A DNA stretch of 64,000 nt from G963668655 sp963668655 (GCA_963668655.2 CAXXPQ010000003.1:806001-870000); one strand, 5' to 3'; positions 8,166 to 16,371 are shown, numbered from the stretch's first letter. The notes: generated from the sequence alone by a model not told the origin. Made by a program: numbers and translations.

Positions 8166-9350
8166 ATGATGCCTGGAAAACACGCAACTCATGGAAAACA
8201 CGCCGTTTCCGCTCTGTTCGGAATGCTTTTCCTCCTTTTAGCTACCCTCGCTTCGGCCGATCATGTGGTTCTGCTACCCGAAAATCTAAGCGAGGAGTTA
8301 TTGGACGCCGTAGAAAACGCCGGATTCGACCGCCCCCAGGGAATGACGTTCAGCACCGAGGGCCTTCTTTTCGTGGCGGACACCTTCCATCATTGCGTAC
8401 GTTCCATCGACACGAACGTAGGGGAAATCCGAACGATTCTGGGAACTTGCGGAAAATCCGGGCAACACCCCGAGGAGGGCGGAGAGGCGCTTGCGGACAC
8501 GGTTCTCCTGCATCATCCCGCGGCGATCCACTGGGACGGAGACGAGGAGCGCCTGTTTCTTCTGGACTCCGGCAATCATCGTCTTCTGATTTTTCGGCCG
8601 AATCGACCGGAACTTCCCGTGCGCTCTATTAGGCTCGAATGGGTGGAGAATTTCTCGCATGTTCCCGATCTCCTTCATCATCCGCTCGGCATCACGGCCG
8701 ATGAAGGCGGACGGATTTTCATCGCCGATTCGGCCCACCATCGCGTCCTGGTCCTGGACGCGGACGGAAAACAGACGCAGATTATGGCCGGCACGGGAGA
8801 GCCGGGATATGCATGGAAAGAGCGCGCGGCGCTGAAATCCCCCCTAAATACGCCCACCGACGTCATCGCCTGGCACGGGGAAGACGGTTTCTCGGGCCTG
8901 TTCGTCATCGACTCAAGAAACGGCCTTCTGCGTCTGATTACACCCGGAGAAAAAGAGCCCTGGCTGATGAGCAACTATGCGGGAAGCGACGATCCGGCCG
9001 TGTGGCGTGAGGAGGAAGGCGCGGCCCAGCTTTTTCGCCTGAAGCGTCCCTACCGCGTGACGTATTCCGCCGGGCGGGCGAAGACCTTTTTCATTTCCGT
9101 CCCCACGGAAAAACGCATCGTCGGCGTTTCCTCCGAGCGCGAAGCCTTCGTCGCGGCGGGCCCGGGGGCCTGGCAGGGATATTCGTCGGAAGATCCGGAG
9201 GTCATGGCGCGCGTCGAGTCCGTGCGGAAACTCGGAACACCCCACGCCATGGCAGCGAATAACGATGGCTATCTCTGGGTTTTCGTCGATACCGACACCC
9301 TGCGGGTCTTCCTTCCCGACACCCTGCCGCCCGAGGAGGAGGAGAAATAG
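8166..9350 (+). CDS. Exported NHL-repeat (beta-propeller) protein
   Basis: The protein is 394 residues. It starts at one of two adjacent ATGs (8166 or 8169) and has a cleavable-looking signal peptide ending TLASADH. The mature part carries NHL-type repeats with motifs such as GLLFVADTFHHCVR, RIFIADSAHHRVLVLD and IMAGTGEPG, typical of a propeller scaffold. No enzyme domain is fused. The C-terminus is acidic (PPEEEEK). No ribosome site precedes the ATG, and the promoter places the RNA start at the ATG itself, so translation is probably leaderless. It is convergent with, and only 6 bases from, the interrupted gene at 9357. Confidence 0.75.
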   Translation: MMPGKHATHGKHAVSALFGMLFLLLATLASADHVVLLPENLSEELLDAVENAGFDRPQGMTFSTEGLLFVADTFHHCVRSIDTNVGEIRTILGTCGKSGQHPEEGGEALADTVLLHHPAAIHWDGDEERLFLLDSGNHRLLIFRPNRPELPVRSIRLEWVENFSHVPDLLHHPLGITADEGGRIFIADSAHHRVLVLDADGKQTQIMAGTGEPGYAWKERAALKSPLNTPTDVIAWHGEDGFSGLFVIDSRNGLLRLITPGEKEPWLMSNYAGSDDPAVWREEEGAAQLFRLKRPYRVTYSAGRAKTFFISVPTEKRIVGVSSEREAFVAAGPGAWQGYSSEDPEVMARVESVRKLGTPHAMAANNDGYLWVFVDTDTLRVFLPDTLPPEEEEK

Positions 9351-9356
9351 GAAGAA

Positions 9357-10442
9357 TTATGCAACAGCTTTTTCTGCACCTTGCAACCGTCGACTTTCGA
9401 AATATTCTTCTGCCAATGCCGTCATAGTGAAATCTGCTCTCCCTTCCGTCAATTCATCAACCGCTTTGCGTATGTTTTCCAAAGGAATTCTAAAGAATTC
9501 TTTCCGTAGATTCACCGCATTCACTCGATTTCTGGTAAAGCGATGATGCAAGGCTGTTTCAAGACCAGGGGCATCTTCAGCATAAATAATTGCATGGACA
9601 TCAAAGGAGAAGGGCACACTTGCATCTCCGAGCTCTTTCACACGATCCATGGGTTCCAGCCGTCGAGTCAATCCAATTTTGTAGACTCCTTCCCCAAACG
9701 AACCAATATTGCTGATAACATAAACATGTCCACGTCTGGTCTGCTCTGCCATGCTCTTTGCACGTTGCCCCTTTTCTTCGGCTTCAGTGAGTTGCAGTTC
9801 CAATAGAGCAATACGGGCCTGTGCTTCGGTACGCTCAGTTTCACTAACTTTCTCAAGCTCCTTTCGAGCTTTTTCAAGTAATTCGCGGTATATCCGTTCT
9901 TCTTTTTCCGCTTTTACAACAGCCTGCTCAAATTCCTTGATCGCCCGCTGTTCCTCGCGAATCTGTTCTCTGATTCTCTTTTGTTCTTCTTGTTCTTCCT
10001 GTTTTTTCAGTTTAAATTGATACTGGAGCTTGCATTCTTCATATTTAAGTTTGACGTACTCTAGATTGAAACCGCAGTGGAGAGTTACTGCATTCTTTTC
10101 CAATGCTGCCGCCAATTTTTCGATCCGCTCAAGAATACGAGGGAAATTCCCTGGATTTACTTTGGCAATCAAAAGGTCACACTCAATGTTAAAAGCCGTC
10201 AACATCAATTTAATCTGACCTTTCAATATTTTTCTATCATGGCTTTCAACGCCCGAGATTTGGACATTATTAGGAAATTGAATGGCCTCATTTTCCTGAA
10301 TCAACACTTTTTGTTTTTCGCGTAGACGCTTAATTTCTTCGGAAAATCGAGCAGATGTTTCATAAAGATAAGTTGGCATATCAAACATGCCCTGATCCAC
10401 GAACTCATCGATTCGGGAATACAGATCAAGCTTCGCCATCAA
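9357..10442 (-). CDS. C-terminal fragment: DUF4041-like plus GIY-YIG domain
   Basis: A 361-codon remnant beginning at TTG or the next ATG (10439). Residues 140-235 are a long charged coiled coil. Residues 238-325 form the T5orf172-type GIY-YIG domain (VYVIS, YKIGLTRR, Arg and Leu of RVKELG, LHHRF, EFF). Without the upstream half it lacks the membrane anchor. Whether it is expressed depends on outward transcription from the IS, for which no clear promoter was seen. Confidence 0.65.
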   Translation of the reverse strand: MMAKLDLYSRIDEFVDQGMFDMPTYLYETSARFSEEIKRLREKQKVLIQENEAIQFPNNVQISGVESHDRKILKGQIKLMLTAFNIECDLLIAKVNPGNFPRILERIEKLAAALEKNAVTLHCGFNLEYVKLKYEECKLQYQFKLKKQEEQEEQKRIREQIREEQRAIKEFEQAVVKAEKEERIYRELLEKARKELEKVSETERTEAQARIALLELQLTEAEEKGQRAKSMAEQTRRGHVYVISNIGSFGEGVYKIGLTRRLEPMDRVKELGDASVPFSFDVHAIIYAEDAPGLETALHHRFTRNRVNAVNLRKEFFRIPLENIRKAVDELTEGRADFTMTALAEEYFESRRLQGAEKAVA

Positions 10443-10492
10443 GGTGTAGATTTTCTCTTCTAGATAGTGTCGTCACGAGTAGTTGAATGTTC

Positions 10493-10521
10493 TCGACATG
10501 GATTTTGTGTTGGGGTATAAT
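10493..10521 (+). promoter_or_regulatory. Transposase promoter inside the IS
   Basis: TCGACA (10493-10498), a 17-base spacer and exact TATAAT (10516-10521). AAGGA precedes the transposase ATG at 10554 by about 8 bases. Confidence 0.6.
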
Positions 10522-10553
10522 TCCTATCAATATAAAATATTGAAAGGATAGAC

Positions 10554-11317
10554 ATGCCAGCCGCCTATCACCGACACGATATTTCCGATCACGTCTGGAG
10601 TCTTCTGGAGCCCCATTTGCCGGGTCGAAAAGGTGCCTGGGGCGGAATCGCAAAGAATAACAGGCAGTTCATCGATGCCGTCTTCTGGATTCTCCGTACG
10701 GGCGCTCCCTGGCGTGACCTACCGCCCGATTACGGCGACTGGAAGAATACCCACCGCCGCTTCTGCCGCTGGCGAGATAAAGGAATTTGGGAATCGCTAC
10801 TCGAAATTCTTATCGACGAGCCCGATTACGAATGGCTGATGATCGACGCCAGCCACGTCAAAGTCCATCCCCACGCGGCGGGAGCGAAAGACGGCAACCA
10901 GGCGATGGGGCGAACAAAAGGGGGCTCAACTCCAAGATACATCTGGCCGTGGATGCGCATGGTATGCCGCTCCGAGTCCTTATTACAGACGGTCCCACAG
11001 CGGATTGTACGCAAGCTCACAACCTGATAAAAGGAATGGATGCCGCTTATTTGCTGGCTGATCGGGGATACGACACGAACGTGATTATCGAGAAAGCCGA
11101 GCAGGCCGGGATGGAGGCGGTGATTCCGCCCAAGAAAAACAGGAAGGTTCAGCGCGAGTATGACAAGGAACTTTATCGTGCACGGCACTTGGTGGAAAAT
11201 GCCTTTCTCCACCTGAAACGCTGGCGTGGAATCGCAACGCGATACGCGAAAAACACCGCCTCATTCCTCGCCGCCGTTCAGATCCGTTGCCTTGTATTAT
11301 GGCTCAATATCTTGTGA
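10554..11317 (+). CDS. IS5-family DDE transposase, OrfAB by -1 frameshift
   Basis: OrfA (10554-11027) has the helix-turn-helix-like N-terminus and the first catalytic Asp in LMIDASHVKVHP. OrfB, in the -1 frame and ending at 11317, has the second Asp in YLLADRGYD and the Glu in RHLVENAFLHLKRW. The frames meet at A-AAA-GGG (10916-10922), a slippery heptamer, so ribosomes slipping back one base would make a fused protein of about 254 residues. This two-frame layout is normal for IS427-type elements and should not be read as a broken gene. An accidental frameshift cannot be excluded from one copy. Confidence 0.85.
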
Positions 11318-11660
11318 CGACACTATCTAGAGAATCCAATTCCGTCTCTTTTTCATCCAACTCGGAGATCGCATTATTTAGAAGGTCAGAATTGGTCGTA
11401 AGAGCCTCTTCTAATTGGTCCGAATTAGCTTTCAAATCCTGAAGCTCAATCGTTTCCTCATTGATGCGTTCATATTGTTTCTCAGCATTTATCACCTGAG
11501 ATTGGATGTTTGCCAATTTCTCCGATGTTTCACGAATAGCCTCTGCCAGAGTATTGTACTCGACGATTTTTTTATTGGCGGAGAATCGAGTAGTAAGGAA
11601 AACTATCGTACCGGAAAGAATGCCAACCGTGATTATAGCGCCGATGGAATACAGATCCAT
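11304..11660 (-). CDS. N-terminal fragment: membrane anchor and coiled coil
   Basis: A 118-residue frame. Residues 1-111 are native: a transmembrane helix at about 6-24, then a Glu/Asn-rich coiled coil. The last seven residues (DSVVTRY) are read from the IS end. A strong ribosome site, GGAGG, lies about 6 bases before the ATG. It follows the small gene at 11680-11994 by 19 bases, so the two were probably one operon. If expressed, this would be a membrane stub without nuclease. Confidence 0.65.
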   Translation of the reverse strand: MDLYSIGAIITVGILSGTIVFLTTRFSANKKIVEYNTLAEAIRETSEKLANIQSQVINAEKQYERINEETIELQDLKANSDQLEEALTTNSDLLNNAISELDEKETELDSLDSVVTRY

Positions 11661-11679
11661 AACCCCTCCTTGCTTCAGC

Positions 11680-11994
11680 TCATTTTAAAACAGAATCTAC
11701 AATTGCTTCTCGAACAAATTTTCTTTGTGAACATCTCCTTTCAAATGCAGTTTTCGATTCATCAATAATTTGCTTAAACTCTTTCTTCTTTGCGACAGCT
11801 TCAATACGTGCAAGTGTAACCAGTTCTTTTTCATGTTGCTTTGCTAAATGTTCTTCTTCTCTACGTAGCTTTTCTTCTTCACGTAAGCGCTTCCTTCTTT
11901 GACGCTCTGCCTTTCGTTCAGCTTGTGCTGCTGCTCTTTCTAGCGATTTTATAAGACTCATCGCTGTCTTGAACCCGCTTCCTTTTCCGGCCAT
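11680..11994 (-). CDS. Small basic coiled-coil protein upstream of the nuclease
   Basis: The protein is 104 residues, dominated by Lys, Arg and Glu in a heptad-like stretch at about residues 20-75, so mostly a charged helix. No signal peptide or catalytic motif. It ends 19 bases before the membrane-anchored nuclease gene and reads the same way, which suggests a shared transcript and perhaps a partner role. I do not recognise the family. Base composition is AT-rich like the nuclease gene and unlike the chromosome around it. Confidence 0.6.
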   Translation of the reverse strand: MAGKGSGFKTAMSLIKSLERAAAQAERKAERQRRKRLREEEKLRREEEHLAKQHEKELVTLARIEAVAKKKEFKQIIDESKTAFERRCSQRKFVREAIVDSVLK

Positions 11995-12453
11995 GGCTAC
12001 AACCCTTTCTTTTATTTTTCCTTTCTGTAGATTGAGTCCTCGAAATATTTACAAAAAAAGGACAATCGAGGTGTTATGGCTATTTAATTTGTTTCACGAA
12101 ATGAAGCGGAAAAACATTCCGCTCTATCTGTCCGTAAAGTTTATGATAATGATTTTTTCCTAGAAGTACTACATATAGATATATGTGTCAATGCCTATCT
12201 GAATAGCATTACTCCGATAGAACTGGGAGGATTAGTTCAAAGAATGATTTATGAAACTTCAACGGGATAACGGCAAAACCCGTTTCCGGTGTCAACATTC
12301 GAATCTGTATCTGGTAGGTGGTCGTGACAAGTGAGGCGTCACGGGCCAAGCAATGCCTGCCCGTGCAGACAAGCACCAACCATTGGCACATGTATCGGTC
12401 CACCTACACGTCCCGTGTAATCCAATCGCAATCGTATTCCGGTCCGCCTGGCC
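11995..12453. other. AT-rich intergenic region at the island edge, no gene supported
   Basis: The stretch 12000-12300 is markedly AT-rich and should contain the promoter of the small-gene/nuclease operon, but no convincing hexamer pair was found. The 3' third carries several hairpins (see 12314-12407). Composition returns to the GC-rich background near 12420. Short frames inside have no ribosome sites or recognisable motifs. Confidence 0.5.
12314..12407. other. Multi-branched inverted-repeat structure, possible ncRNA or mobile remnant
   Basis: Outer arms GTAGGTGG (12314-12321) and CCACCTAC (12400-12407) pair perfectly over 94 bases. Within them are CGTGAC/GTCACG (12323-12328 with 12338-12343), the alternative CACGGGC/GCCCGTG (12340-12346 with 12359-12365) and CCAA/TTGG (12376-12379 with 12383-12386). 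The pattern could fold as a branched structure. No known RNA family is recognised. Confidence 0.35.
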
Positions 12454-13563
12454 TTACCCGGCGATCTGTTTCGATTCGACTTCGAGCGTGTCCTGGAGAA
12501 GGTTTCGGCAGACCTGATAGACCGCCTCATCGGAGAGATCCCGCATGCAGGCGCAGGGCGTCTTCAGGTTGTTTCGCTTTCGATAACAGGGCCGCTTGCA
12601 ATCCGAATCGGCCTGAACCACGCGATGCGGCTCCCAGAACGGCCCGTGGATCGCCGGATTCGTGGGGCCGTACAGGCCCACCACCGGCGTACCCTGGAGG
12701 GACGCCAGATGCAAGGGCCCGGTATCCGGAGCGACGACGAGGCGCGCCCGGGTCAGCAGCGCCGCCAGTTCGGGAAGACGCAGGTCCGGAGCCAGCAAGG
12801 CTTTTTCCTTCATCTCGCCGATGATCGCCTTGGCGGTTTTCTCTTCCCGCTCCGATCCCCAGGCGATTACGGGAACCAGGTTTTCCTCCGCCGCCAGCCG
12901 ATCGCCCAGGCGAGCCCAGCCTTCCACCGTCCATTCCTTGGCCCGCTTGCTGGAACCGGGATTGAACACCACCATCCGATCCGGCTGAATTCCGTAATCC
13001 TTCATGAAATCTTCCACCGGCCGGCGGTCTTCGTCCTCCAGGCGGAGGGGAACCCGCTCGGGCGTCGGATCCAGCCCCAAAGGCTCCAGCAATTTCATAT
13101 TCTGCCGGACGACGTGCTGATTCTTGGAAACCTTCACCCGCTTGTTCATGAGAAACCAGCTTCCCTCGCCCAGACGGCAAAAACCCAGCCGGACCCGGGC
13201 CAGCGTGGCGAAGGTGAAAAAGCCGGAGCGCAGAAGAGGCTGAAAATTGATGGCTCCGGTCAGGTTGATCCGGTACAGGCGCCTGACGAAGGCGATCACC
13301 AGCCCCACCGCCCGCCAGAATTCCTGAAGCGTCGTCAGTTTTTCGGTGACTTTCGGACGGTCGAAGGCCACGACCTCGCGCAGTCCCTCCGTTCGTTCCA
13401 GAAGCGGTTTGTACGGGCTATCGACCAGCCAATACATCTTGGTTCGGGGGTAATGTCGGCGCAAGGCATGATAGGCAGGCAGAGCGTGACAGATATCCCC
13501 AAGGGCGCTCATTCGAACGATCATCAGATTATAGGGCGGTTTTCCGTAAAAAGGATCTTTCAT
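12454..13563 (-). CDS. Glycosyltransferase family 9 (heptosyltransferase-like)
   Basis: The protein is 369 residues. The start MKDPFYGK is used because GAGGTG precedes it; the frame extends further up without support. The N-terminus has NLMIVRMSALGDICHALPA, the GT9 nucleotide-binding beginning. The C-terminal half has VFNPGSSKRAKEW and VVAPDTGPLHLASLQGTPVVGLYGPT, the conserved nucleotide-sugar site of the ADP-heptose:LPS heptosyltransferases. The likely role is adding a heptose to the lipopolysaccharide core at the inner face of the inner membrane. Sugar specificity cannot be read from sequence, and no other LPS gene is adjacent. Confidence 0.85.
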   Translation of the reverse strand: MKDPFYGKPPYNLMIVRMSALGDICHALPAYHALRRHYPRTKMYWLVDSPYKPLLERTEGLREVVAFDRPKVTEKLTTLQEFWRAVGLVIAFVRRLYRINLTGAINFQPLLRSGFFTFATLARVRLGFCRLGEGSWFLMNKRVKVSKNQHVVRQNMKLLEPLGLDPTPERVPLRLEDEDRRPVEDFMKDYGIQPDRMVVFNPGSSKRAKEWTVEGWARLGDRLAAEENLVPVIAWGSEREEKTAKAIIGEMKEKALLAPDLRLPELAALLTRARLVVAPDTGPLHLASLQGTPVVGLYGPTNPAIHGPFWEPHRVVQADSDCKRPCYRKRNNLKTPCACMRDLSDEAVYQVCRNLLQDTLEVESKQIAG

Positions 13564-13946
13564 CGGTGCACCTCGCTCGCCGGAATTCTGCTGGTCTGCA
13601 TGCCGATTACTTTGCATGATTTTCCGGATCCTTGCAAGGTTTTCACCGTTTGGGAAGCGATACGGACATCCGTACGGGATCTTCCGTCTCACCGGCAAGT
13701 CCCTGAACCGCATTCGCGAACGCCGGAAAAGCCGCTCCATGGAAGAAATTCCATACCGCCGGACCATTCTTTCTTGCCAACGCGGTACGGAATCTGTTAT
13801 GAGTTTTCAGGGACAACCGGAAAACGCCTTTGGGGAGGATGGAGGGGAAGGTTCGCCCCCCTCCCGGGAATCCGTTTCCGGCTTTGCCTTGCAATTTCAG
13901 AAAGTTACGTCTGTTTACGACAGACCTTGAAGGAAAGCGACTCGGC
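13564..13946. other. Divergent region between GT9 and mreB, no gene supported
   Basis: Must hold promoters for the glycosyltransferase gene and the mre operon. TTGCCA (about 13775) and TTGCAA (about 13892) are present, but no good -10 lies at the right distance. A small hairpin GTCTG/CAGAC sits just before the mreB ribosome site. Confidence 0.4.
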
Positions 13947-14978
13947 ATGAACTGGTTCTATAGCTGGCTGTCCAACGATCTGGCGATCGACCTGGGAACG
14001 GCCAACACGCTCATTTACGTGCGCAACAAGGGCATCGTGGCTTCGGAACCGTCGGTGGTGGCCGTGCAGACCGATTTCGCCGGACGAAAAAAGGTGCTGG
14101 CGGTGGGAAAAGAAGCCAAAGAAATGCTGGGACGCACGCCCGGCTCCATCACGGCCATCCGGCCGCTGAAAGACGGCGTGATCGCGGATTTCGACGTCTG
14201 CGAGGCCATGCTGAAATACTTCATCCGCACCGTGCATCACGATCGCTCGCTGGTCCATCCCCGGGTGGTCATCGGCGTACCGCTGGGCATCACGGAGGTG
14301 GAGAAAAAGGCCGTGCGCGAATCGGCGCTGGCTGCGGGCGCTCGCGAGGTCTATCTCATCGAGGAACCCATGGCGGCGGCCATCGGCGCCGGACTGCCGA
14401 TTACGGAACCGTCCGGCAACATGATCGTGGACATCGGCGGCGGCACCACCGAGGTGGCCGTCATCAGCCTGGCGGGCATCGTGTACGGAAAGTCCGTGCG
14501 CGTGGCGGGCGACAAGATGGACGAGGCCATCATCTCGCACATCAAAAGGCAGCACCAGCTTCTCATCGGCGAACGCACCGCCGAACTCATCAAGGTCACC
14601 ATCGGCAACGCCTATCCCGACGAGGAAATGCAGGTCATGGAGGTGAAGGGACAGGACATGGTGGCCCGCATTCCCCGCACGGTGGAAATCAACTCGGACG
14701 AGATCCGCCAGGCCCTGGAGGAGCCCATCCGCGCCATCATCGGCGCGTTGCGGCTGGCCCTGGAGCGCATGCCGCCGGAACTGGCGGCCGACGTGATGGA
14801 CCGGGGCATCGTGCTCAGCGGCGGCGGAGCCCTTTTGCGCCACCTGGACGTGCTGATCCGCGAGGAAACGGGCGTGCCGGTGCTCATCGCGGAGGATCCT
14901 CTTTCCTGCGTGGCCATCGGCTGCGGAAAGGCCCTGGACGAACTGGACCTTTTGCGGGAAATCGCCTCCAACACCTGA
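13947..14978 (+). CDS. mreB: Rod-shape-determining protein MreB
   Basis: The protein is 343 residues, the usual MreB length. Actin-fold motifs are present: phosphate-1 DLGTANTLIY, phosphate-2 VDIGGGTTEVAVIS and the adenosine motif LSGGGALLRHLD. A short amphipathic N-terminus (MNWFYSWLSND) fits membrane contact. The ATG is preceded by AGGAAAG. MreB polymerises beneath the inner membrane and organises lateral cell-wall synthesis with MreC, MreD, PBP2 and RodA. mreC begins 28 bases downstream, so they form an operon. The family assignment is very secure. Confidence 0.97.
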   Translation: MNWFYSWLSNDLAIDLGTANTLIYVRNKGIVASEPSVVAVQTDFAGRKKVLAVGKEAKEMLGRTPGSITAIRPLKDGVIADFDVCEAMLKYFIRTVHHDRSLVHPRVVIGVPLGITEVEKKAVRESALAAGAREVYLIEEPMAAAIGAGLPITEPSGNMIVDIGGGTTEVAVISLAGIVYGKSVRVAGDKMDEAIISHIKRQHQLLIGERTAELIKVTIGNAYPDEEMQVMEVKGQDMVARIPRTVEINSDEIRQALEEPIRAIIGALRLALERMPPELAADVMDRGIVLSGGGALLRHLDVLIREETGVPVLIAEDPLSCVAIGCGKALDELDLLREIASNT

Positions 14979-15006
14979 ACGCTCACTCTTTCCGGCCGAA
15001 GGTGCC

Positions 15007-15843
15007 ATGAGAAACGCCAAACGAACCGGTCTTATCGGGATGCTGGCCCTGTTGCTGCTCCTGCTCTTCTTCCACGCGGGAGAAGACCGTAAAACCGATT
15101 CCGGCGTCGTCCACCGCGTCCTGGCGTCCATCGTCCACCCGGTGCAATATCTGCTGACGGGGCTGACCGACGGCCTCGCGTCCGCCTGGTACGGATACAT
15201 CGACCTTGTGGACGCCCGGAAGGAAGCGGACGAGTTCCGGGCGCGGAACCGGATCCTCGGCCAGCGCATTCAGGAACTGGAATCCGCGGAACGGGAAAAC
15301 GCCCGGCTTCGCAACCTGCTGAACATGGCCCGCCGCCACCCGCTGGGGTATCTTCCCACCCGGGTGATCGGCACCGACATTCTCGGCCAGTTCCGCACCG
15401 TCACCATCTCCAACGGCTCCCGGGACGGCGTACGCCTGTCCGCCCCGGTGCTGGACGCCGACGGCATCGTCGGAAAAGTGCTCGACGTCTACCCTTCCTA
15501 CGCCCGGGTGCTGTTGATGATCGATCCCAACAGCTCCATCGACGGCGTGATCCGCCGCACGGGCGCGCGGGGCATTGTGAAAGGCAACAACAAAAACGAC
15601 GACCTGTCCTGCGTTTTCGCCTTTTCGCTTTCCCTGGAGGACGTGAAGGTCGGCGACGTGATCGAGAGCAGCGGACTGGATCAGCAGTTTCCCCCGGATC
15701 TGGTGATCGGCGAGGTGGTGGAAGTGATCCGATCGGAATCCGGCATGTTCCAGGAACCGAAAATCCGGCCCCGGGTGGACTTTACGCGGCTCCGGGAACT
15801 GCTCGTGGTGGTGCCTTCGGGCGGAGAGGGCCGCCGGCCGTGA
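15007..15843 (+). CDS. mreC: Rod-shape-determining protein MreC
   Basis: The protein is 278 residues. One N-terminal transmembrane helix (about residues 8-24) is followed by a coiled coil (about 70-105) and the MreC beta-domain with VTISNGSRDGV and VLLMIDPNSSIDGVIRRTGARGI. It is a periplasmic, inner-membrane-anchored scaffold of the elongation machinery. The C-terminal codons overlap the GTG start of mreD, giving translational coupling. Length and domain order are normal. Confidence 0.95.
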   Translation: MRNAKRTGLIGMLALLLLLLFFHAGEDRKTDSGVVHRVLASIVHPVQYLLTGLTDGLASAWYGYIDLVDARKEADEFRARNRILGQRIQELESAERENARLRNLLNMARRHPLGYLPTRVIGTDILGQFRTVTISNGSRDGVRLSAPVLDADGIVGKVLDVYPSYARVLLMIDPNSSIDGVIRRTGARGIVKGNNKNDDLSCVFAFSLSLEDVKVGDVIESSGLDQQFPPDLVIGEVVEVIRSESGMFQEPKIRPRVDFTRLRELLVVVPSGGEGRRP

Positions 15844-16355
15844 GAAACGCCCTTTTTCCCATCCTGGCGCTTCTGACCTTCATTCTGGCGGCCACGTATC
15901 TGTATCCGCTGGGTTTTCTGGTTTTCCGTCCGGACTTGCAGGCGGTTTTCGTTTTTTATCTGGCCCGAACGCGGAAGTTCGGGGAGGGCCTTGTCCTGGC
16001 GGGCGTCACGGCGATTCTCTTTTCCTCTTTCCACAACGGTTTCACGGGCTTGTTTCTTTTGCAGGCCCTGCTTCTTTTCTCCAGCATCCGGGTGGCTTCC
16101 CGCCTGCTGAATCTGAGCCATCCCTTTTTCGTGGCCGCTTATCTCTTCGGAGCCGAAATCGTCCTGCAACTGTTCTACTGGTTTTCCTACGGCCTTCTCA
16201 CCGGAATCGGTCCGTTTCATTCGGATCATTTCGCTTTCCACCCGGTTCCCATCGCGGGCATGACGGCCCTGGTGGCGCCCTGGATCTACCTTCTGCTTCT
16301 TCGCATCGAGAAAAAGCTGGCTCCCCGACGCGAAGACGTTTTTCTTCTTCGATAA
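15840..16355 (+). CDS. mreD: Rod-shape-determining protein MreD
   Basis: The protein is 171 residues, starting at a GTG that overlaps the mreC stop by four bases (GTGA). Almost wholly hydrophobic, with about five transmembrane segments, as in MreD proteins. It partners MreC in the inner membrane. The usual downstream genes for PBP2 (mrdA) and RodA are absent here; a terminator follows immediately. Assignment rests mainly on operon position plus length and topology, because MreD sequences are poorly conserved. Confidence 0.88.
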   Translation: MRNALFPILALLTFILAATYLYPLGFLVFRPDLQAVFVFYLARTRKFGEGLVLAGVTAILFSSFHNGFTGLFLLQALLLFSSIRVASRLLNLSHPFFVAAYLFGAEIVLQLFYWFSYGLLTGIGPFHSDHFAFHPVPIAGMTALVAPWIYLLLLRIEKKLAPRREDVFLLR

Positions 16356-16371
16356 GCCGCACGGCTTTTTT
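16354..16371 (+). terminator. Short intrinsic terminator closing mreBCD
   Basis: AAGCC and GGCTT pair around a GCAC loop, followed by a run of six T. The stem overlaps the mreD stop codon. The stem is short, so efficiency may be modest. Confidence 0.55.

Larger units (their letters stand above)
10464..11326 (+). mobile_element. IS5-family insertion sequence (IS427-like), 863 bp
   Basis: Perfect 13-base terminal inverted repeats (ATAGTGTCGTCAC) at 10464-10476 and 11314-11326 are flanked by CTAG direct repeats at 10460-10463 and 11327-11330. CTAG fits the YTAR target preference of the IS5 group. The duplication could equally be just TA, which would make the element 865 bp. Inside are a promoter, a ribosome site and two overlapping transposase frames, all apparently intact. 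It sits in the opposite orientation to the gene it disrupts. The intact ends and target duplication indicate a recent insertion. Confidence 0.9.
9357..11660 (-). pseudogene. SNIPE-like DUF4041/GIY-YIG nuclease gene split by an IS
   Basis: Two minus-strand fragments flank an IS5-family element: an N-terminal part (11327-11660) and a C-terminal part (9357-10463). Removing the element and one copy of CTAG rejoins them in one open frame of about 478 codons, reading ...LDSLEEKIYTL... across the junction. Domain order is an N-terminal transmembrane helix (residues 6-24), coiled coil, DUF4041-like middle with a second long coiled coil, then a T5orf172-type GIY-YIG nuclease with VYVISN and YKIGLTRR. 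This order resembles the membrane-anchored anti-phage nuclease SNIPE, as known from the literature. The gene is AT-richer than its neighbours, suggesting transfer. Family identity is motif-based; loss of function is inferred. Confidence 0.8.

Noticed and set aside
7856..8167. 103-codon minus-strand frame in the yitT-NHL gap
   Set aside because: No ribosome site or recognisable motif, and it spans the palindrome and the NHL promoter.
10554..11317. Transposase as a frameshifted pseudogene
   Set aside because: The break is at a slippery A-AAA-GGG in the -1 frame, and all three DDE residues are kept, so programmed frameshifting is the simpler reading.
11969..12163. 64-codon plus-strand frame in the AT-rich gap
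   Set aside because: It overlaps the small coiled-coil gene start, lacks a ribosome site and looks like random AT-rich sequence.
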